NCBI GenBank assembly: GCA_018650745.1
Contig: JABIFK010000373.1
Location: 1 to 8,380 of the forward strand
Direction: 5' to 3'
DNA: 8,380 bases
From: Candidatus Latescibacterota bacterium
GTDB lineage: Bacteria; Latescibacterota; UBA2968
Shown here: piece by piece, positions 6,800-8,380 of the stretch
Numbering within the stretch: the first letter of the stretch is position 1
How the letters are laid out: each line of letters begins with the position of its first letter
Program-made: the position numbers and the translations under genes
The notes under the pieces: generated by a model
Database searches by the model: none
The model's input: only the letters and a program-made list of their open reading frames with translations
What the model was told of the DNA's origin: nothing

Positions 6800-7435
6800 A
6801 TGCCACAAACAGTAGATATTGGCCAGCGGCTCGAACTGGTGCCAATGGACAACCACTTTGAAGACATTACCATTGGTTTATACCGACAAGATTTGGATGT
6901 TGGTGCTGGTTTTTTGGTGCATACATATAGTTCAAGGGAAGGTGCACAAGATCGTATTGCTTTTGTAAAGGATGCAATGTGCATTTTGGGCGGCTTGGAA
7001 GAAGGTGCTGAGGGCTTGTTACGATTTCCTTGTGGCAGCGAGCATACTTTGGCCGTGAAACGTGTGTTCATAGAGGCTTGCAAATTGAAATCTGACACGG
7101 ATGTGGTCGCTAAACCTTTGTCTGTTTTAGATAAAAAGTCCGGTTTGAATATGGTGGCCGCACTGTTAGGTGGTGGAAAGTATCATATTTCTGCCGATGG
7201 TGAAAGCCGTGATGTGGTGCGGCGTATTCGTGTGGTAACGGGCGGGTTGGGCAAATTGGGTGAAATGACAGCTGTTGAGGGAGTCGATGATCAAGTGGGT
7301 TTTGATTGTCATCAAAACCATGATGCATTGGTCGGTTTGTTGTTGGTGCGTGCGCCTAATGTTCGGTCGATATTGAGAGAGATTGAACAATCTGCTTCAC
7401 GCGGTGTTTTGTCGGCACCGAGTGCACAGACTTAA
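6800..7435 (+). CDS. Uncharacterised 211-residue protein, Cys/His-rich
   Basis: I do not recognise this protein. It is soluble, with no signal peptide or membrane segment. The N-terminal half has a mixed strand/helix pattern with GLYRQDLDVGAGFLVHTYSS (27-45 region), then SREGAQDRIAFVKDAM and a conserved-looking stretch, RFPCGSEHTLAVKRVFIEAC (75-94). Cys78, His82 and Cys94 there, and C170-H171-Q-N-H174 near the C-terminus, could together form a metal site, but this is inference. A Gly-rich piece (ALLGGGKYHI, 121-130) follows DKKSG. The C-terminal tail after about 200 looks disordered. The ATG at 6800 is chosen because AAGGG (6787-6791) lies 8 nt upstream; a TTG at 6770 in the same frame touches its only possible ribosome site. 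The gene is 78 nt after the HAD gene and 77 nt before the methyltransferase-like gene, same strand, so the three may share a transcript. Base composition and codon use look like those of its neighbours. Confidence 0.75.
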   Translation: MPQTVDIGQRLELVPMDNHFEDITIGLYRQDLDVGAGFLVHTYSSREGAQDRIAFVKDAMCILGGLEEGAEGLLRFPCGSEHTLAVKRVFIEACKLKSDTDVVAKPLSVLDKKSGLNMVAALLGGGKYHISADGESRDVVRRIRVVTGGLGKLGEMTAVEGVDDQVGFDCHQNHDALVGLLLVRAPNVRSILREIEQSASRGVLSAPSAQT

Positions 7436-7512
7436 AAACGCCAAACTTCACATGTGTTTTTTAATTTTTCTGCGTAGACTTTTGATAGTTGAATGTGTAA
7501 TAGGAGATATAT

Positions 7513-8380
7513 ATGGTGACCCAAGCTGTTGGGCCAATGACACCCCGAGAACGTGTTTTGGCCGCGCTCAAACGCCAACCTGTTGATCGCACCCCCACGT
7601 GCAATCCCACTTCTGTTGCCACTGTGGAATTGATGGATTTGGTGGATGCCTATTTCCCCCAAGCCAATCGGGATCCCGAAATGATGGCACGTCTGGCTGC
7701 TACGGGATATACCGAATTGGGTTTTGATACCATCATGCCCGTATTTACGATTATTCAAGAATCGTCGGCATTGGGGTGCAAAATACAGTGGGAGCAAAAA
7801 GACAATTGGCCGACAGTGAAAATGAAAGAGCCTATATGGGGCACCGTAGATGATATTAGAATTCCCAGCAATTTTTTGACACATCCTGATACAAAATGTG
7901 TGTTGGATGCCATTAAGATTCTAAAAAAAGAATATGGTGATGAAGTGGCCATCGTTGGAAAGACGATGGGACCTTGGTCGCTGGCATATCACTGCTTTGG
8001 TGTTGAAGACTTCTTGTTGATGTCTTTGGATGACCCTGATCAAACCCGTCAGATATTGGATAAGTTGAAGGAGTTGACGGTTGATTTTGGTGTGGCGCAA
8101 CTCGAGGCAGGGGCCGACGCGATTACATTGCCCGATCATGCAACGGGTGACTTGGTCAGTGGTGACTATTACGAGCGGTATTTGCGTGATTTACATATTG
8201 AATTTGCCGAGCGAATCCCCATTCCTATTATTTTACATATTTGCGGTCGCACCGTCGATCGGATGGAATATATCGCACAAACGGGTATGGCGGCGTTTCA
8301 TTATGACTCTAAGAATGACCCCAACGAGTCGATTCACATTATGAAGGAACGCATTTCTTTGGTGGGCAATATCAACAACC
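7513..8380 (+). CDS. Partial MtaA/MtbA-like methyltransferase (URO-D superfamily)
   Basis: The frame is open for 289 codons from an ATG with AGGAGAT 6 nt upstream and runs off the right edge, so the C-terminus is missing. The start PRERVLAALKRQPVDRTP (residues 11-28) is the typical opening of URO-D-superfamily proteins. LHICGR (241-246) supplies H242 and C244, the H-x-C part of the zinc site of methylcobamide:CoM methyltransferases such as MtaA and MtbA. The third ligand, a later Cys, would lie just beyond the window. LVGNINN (283-289) also fits that group. The RQAGRY motif of true HemE uroporphyrinogen decarboxylases is absent, so heme synthesis is unlikely. Relatives move methyl groups between corrinoid proteins and thiol or folate acceptors, in demethylation of methanol, methylamines or methoxy and betaine compounds. 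The actual methyl donor is unknown, and no corrinoid protein is seen here. Its ligand set suggests methyl transfer, but non-catalytic or other roles remain possible. Confidence 0.85.
   Translation, partial: MVTQAVGPMTPRERVLAALKRQPVDRTPTCNPTSVATVELMDLVDAYFPQANRDPEMMARLAATGYTELGFDTIMPVFTIIQESSALGCKIQWEQKDNWPTVKMKEPIWGTVDDIRIPSNFLTHPDTKCVLDAIKILKKEYGDEVAIVGKTMGPWSLAYHCFGVEDFLLMSLDDPDQTRQILDKLKELTVDFGVAQLEAGADAITLPDHATGDLVSGDYYERYLRDLHIEFAERIPIPIILHICGRTVDRMEYIAQTGMAAFHYDSKNDPNESIHIMKERISLVGNINN

Noticed and set aside
7444..7465. CACATGTG palindrome followed by a T run, as a terminator after the unknown gene
   Set aside because: The palindrome leaves no loop and the stem is too short and AT-rich to be a convincing terminator.
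7432..7884. 150-codon minus-strand frame
   Set aside because: It is antisense to the well-supported methyltransferase-like gene, spans the intergenic gap, and its composition shows no protein-like pattern or domain.

Overview
The window looks like bacterial chromosome of moderate GC (near 50% by eye), with Shine-Dalgarno-led genes, a lipoprotein, a secreted TPR protein and one clear intrinsic terminator. The gene types recall genomes of environmental, polymer- and sugar-degrading bacteria such as Latescibacterota, Poribacteria or Planctomycetes: a YetA/PcRGLX-like RIFT-barrel protein, an AP_endonuc_2-type sugar isomerase/epimerase, a Gfo/Idh/MocA-family protein and a MtaA/URO-D-like protein. 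That placement is an impression from gene content, not a phylogenetic result. I see no phage, IS, CRISPR, tRNA or rRNA.

Layout. Bases 1-808 hold the 5' part of a minus-strand gene that runs off the left edge; its product resembles the N-terminal RIFT-barrel region of PcRGLX/YetA-like polysaccharide lyases. A 187-base divergent intergenic region (809-995) separates it from eight genes, all on the plus strand. The first three (996-3394) are tightly spaced, with 22 nt in each gap, and look like one operon: a small FxLYD-like lipoprotein, a histidine phosphatase and a secreted protein made almost wholly of TPRs. After a 131-base gap comes a TIM-barrel sugar isomerase/epimerase (3526-4521), closed by a strong rho-independent terminator (4541-4575).

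Downstream of the terminator lies a Gfo/Idh/MocA-family protein (4668-5705) that keeps the NAD(P)-binding glycine loop but appears to have lost all three classical catalytic residues. It is followed by an array of 8-bp tandem repeats with an inverted counterpart (5708-5838). Then come a Cof-type HAD phosphatase (5858-6721), an unrecognised 211-residue protein (6800-7435) and a MtaA/URO-D-like methyltransferase cut by the right edge (7513-8380).

Functionally, the isomerase, oxidoreductase-like protein and HAD phosphatase suggest handling of sugars or sugar phosphates, consistent with the polysaccharide-lyase-like gene on the left. The lipoprotein and TPR protein act outside the cytoplasm, and the last gene points to corrinoid-linked methyl transfer. 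No stop codon of the two edge genes lies in the window, so both are partial. I found no convincing new multi-gene system. The best leads are the oxidoreductase with altered catalytic residues, the Cys/His-rich unknown protein and the tandem/inverted repeat.
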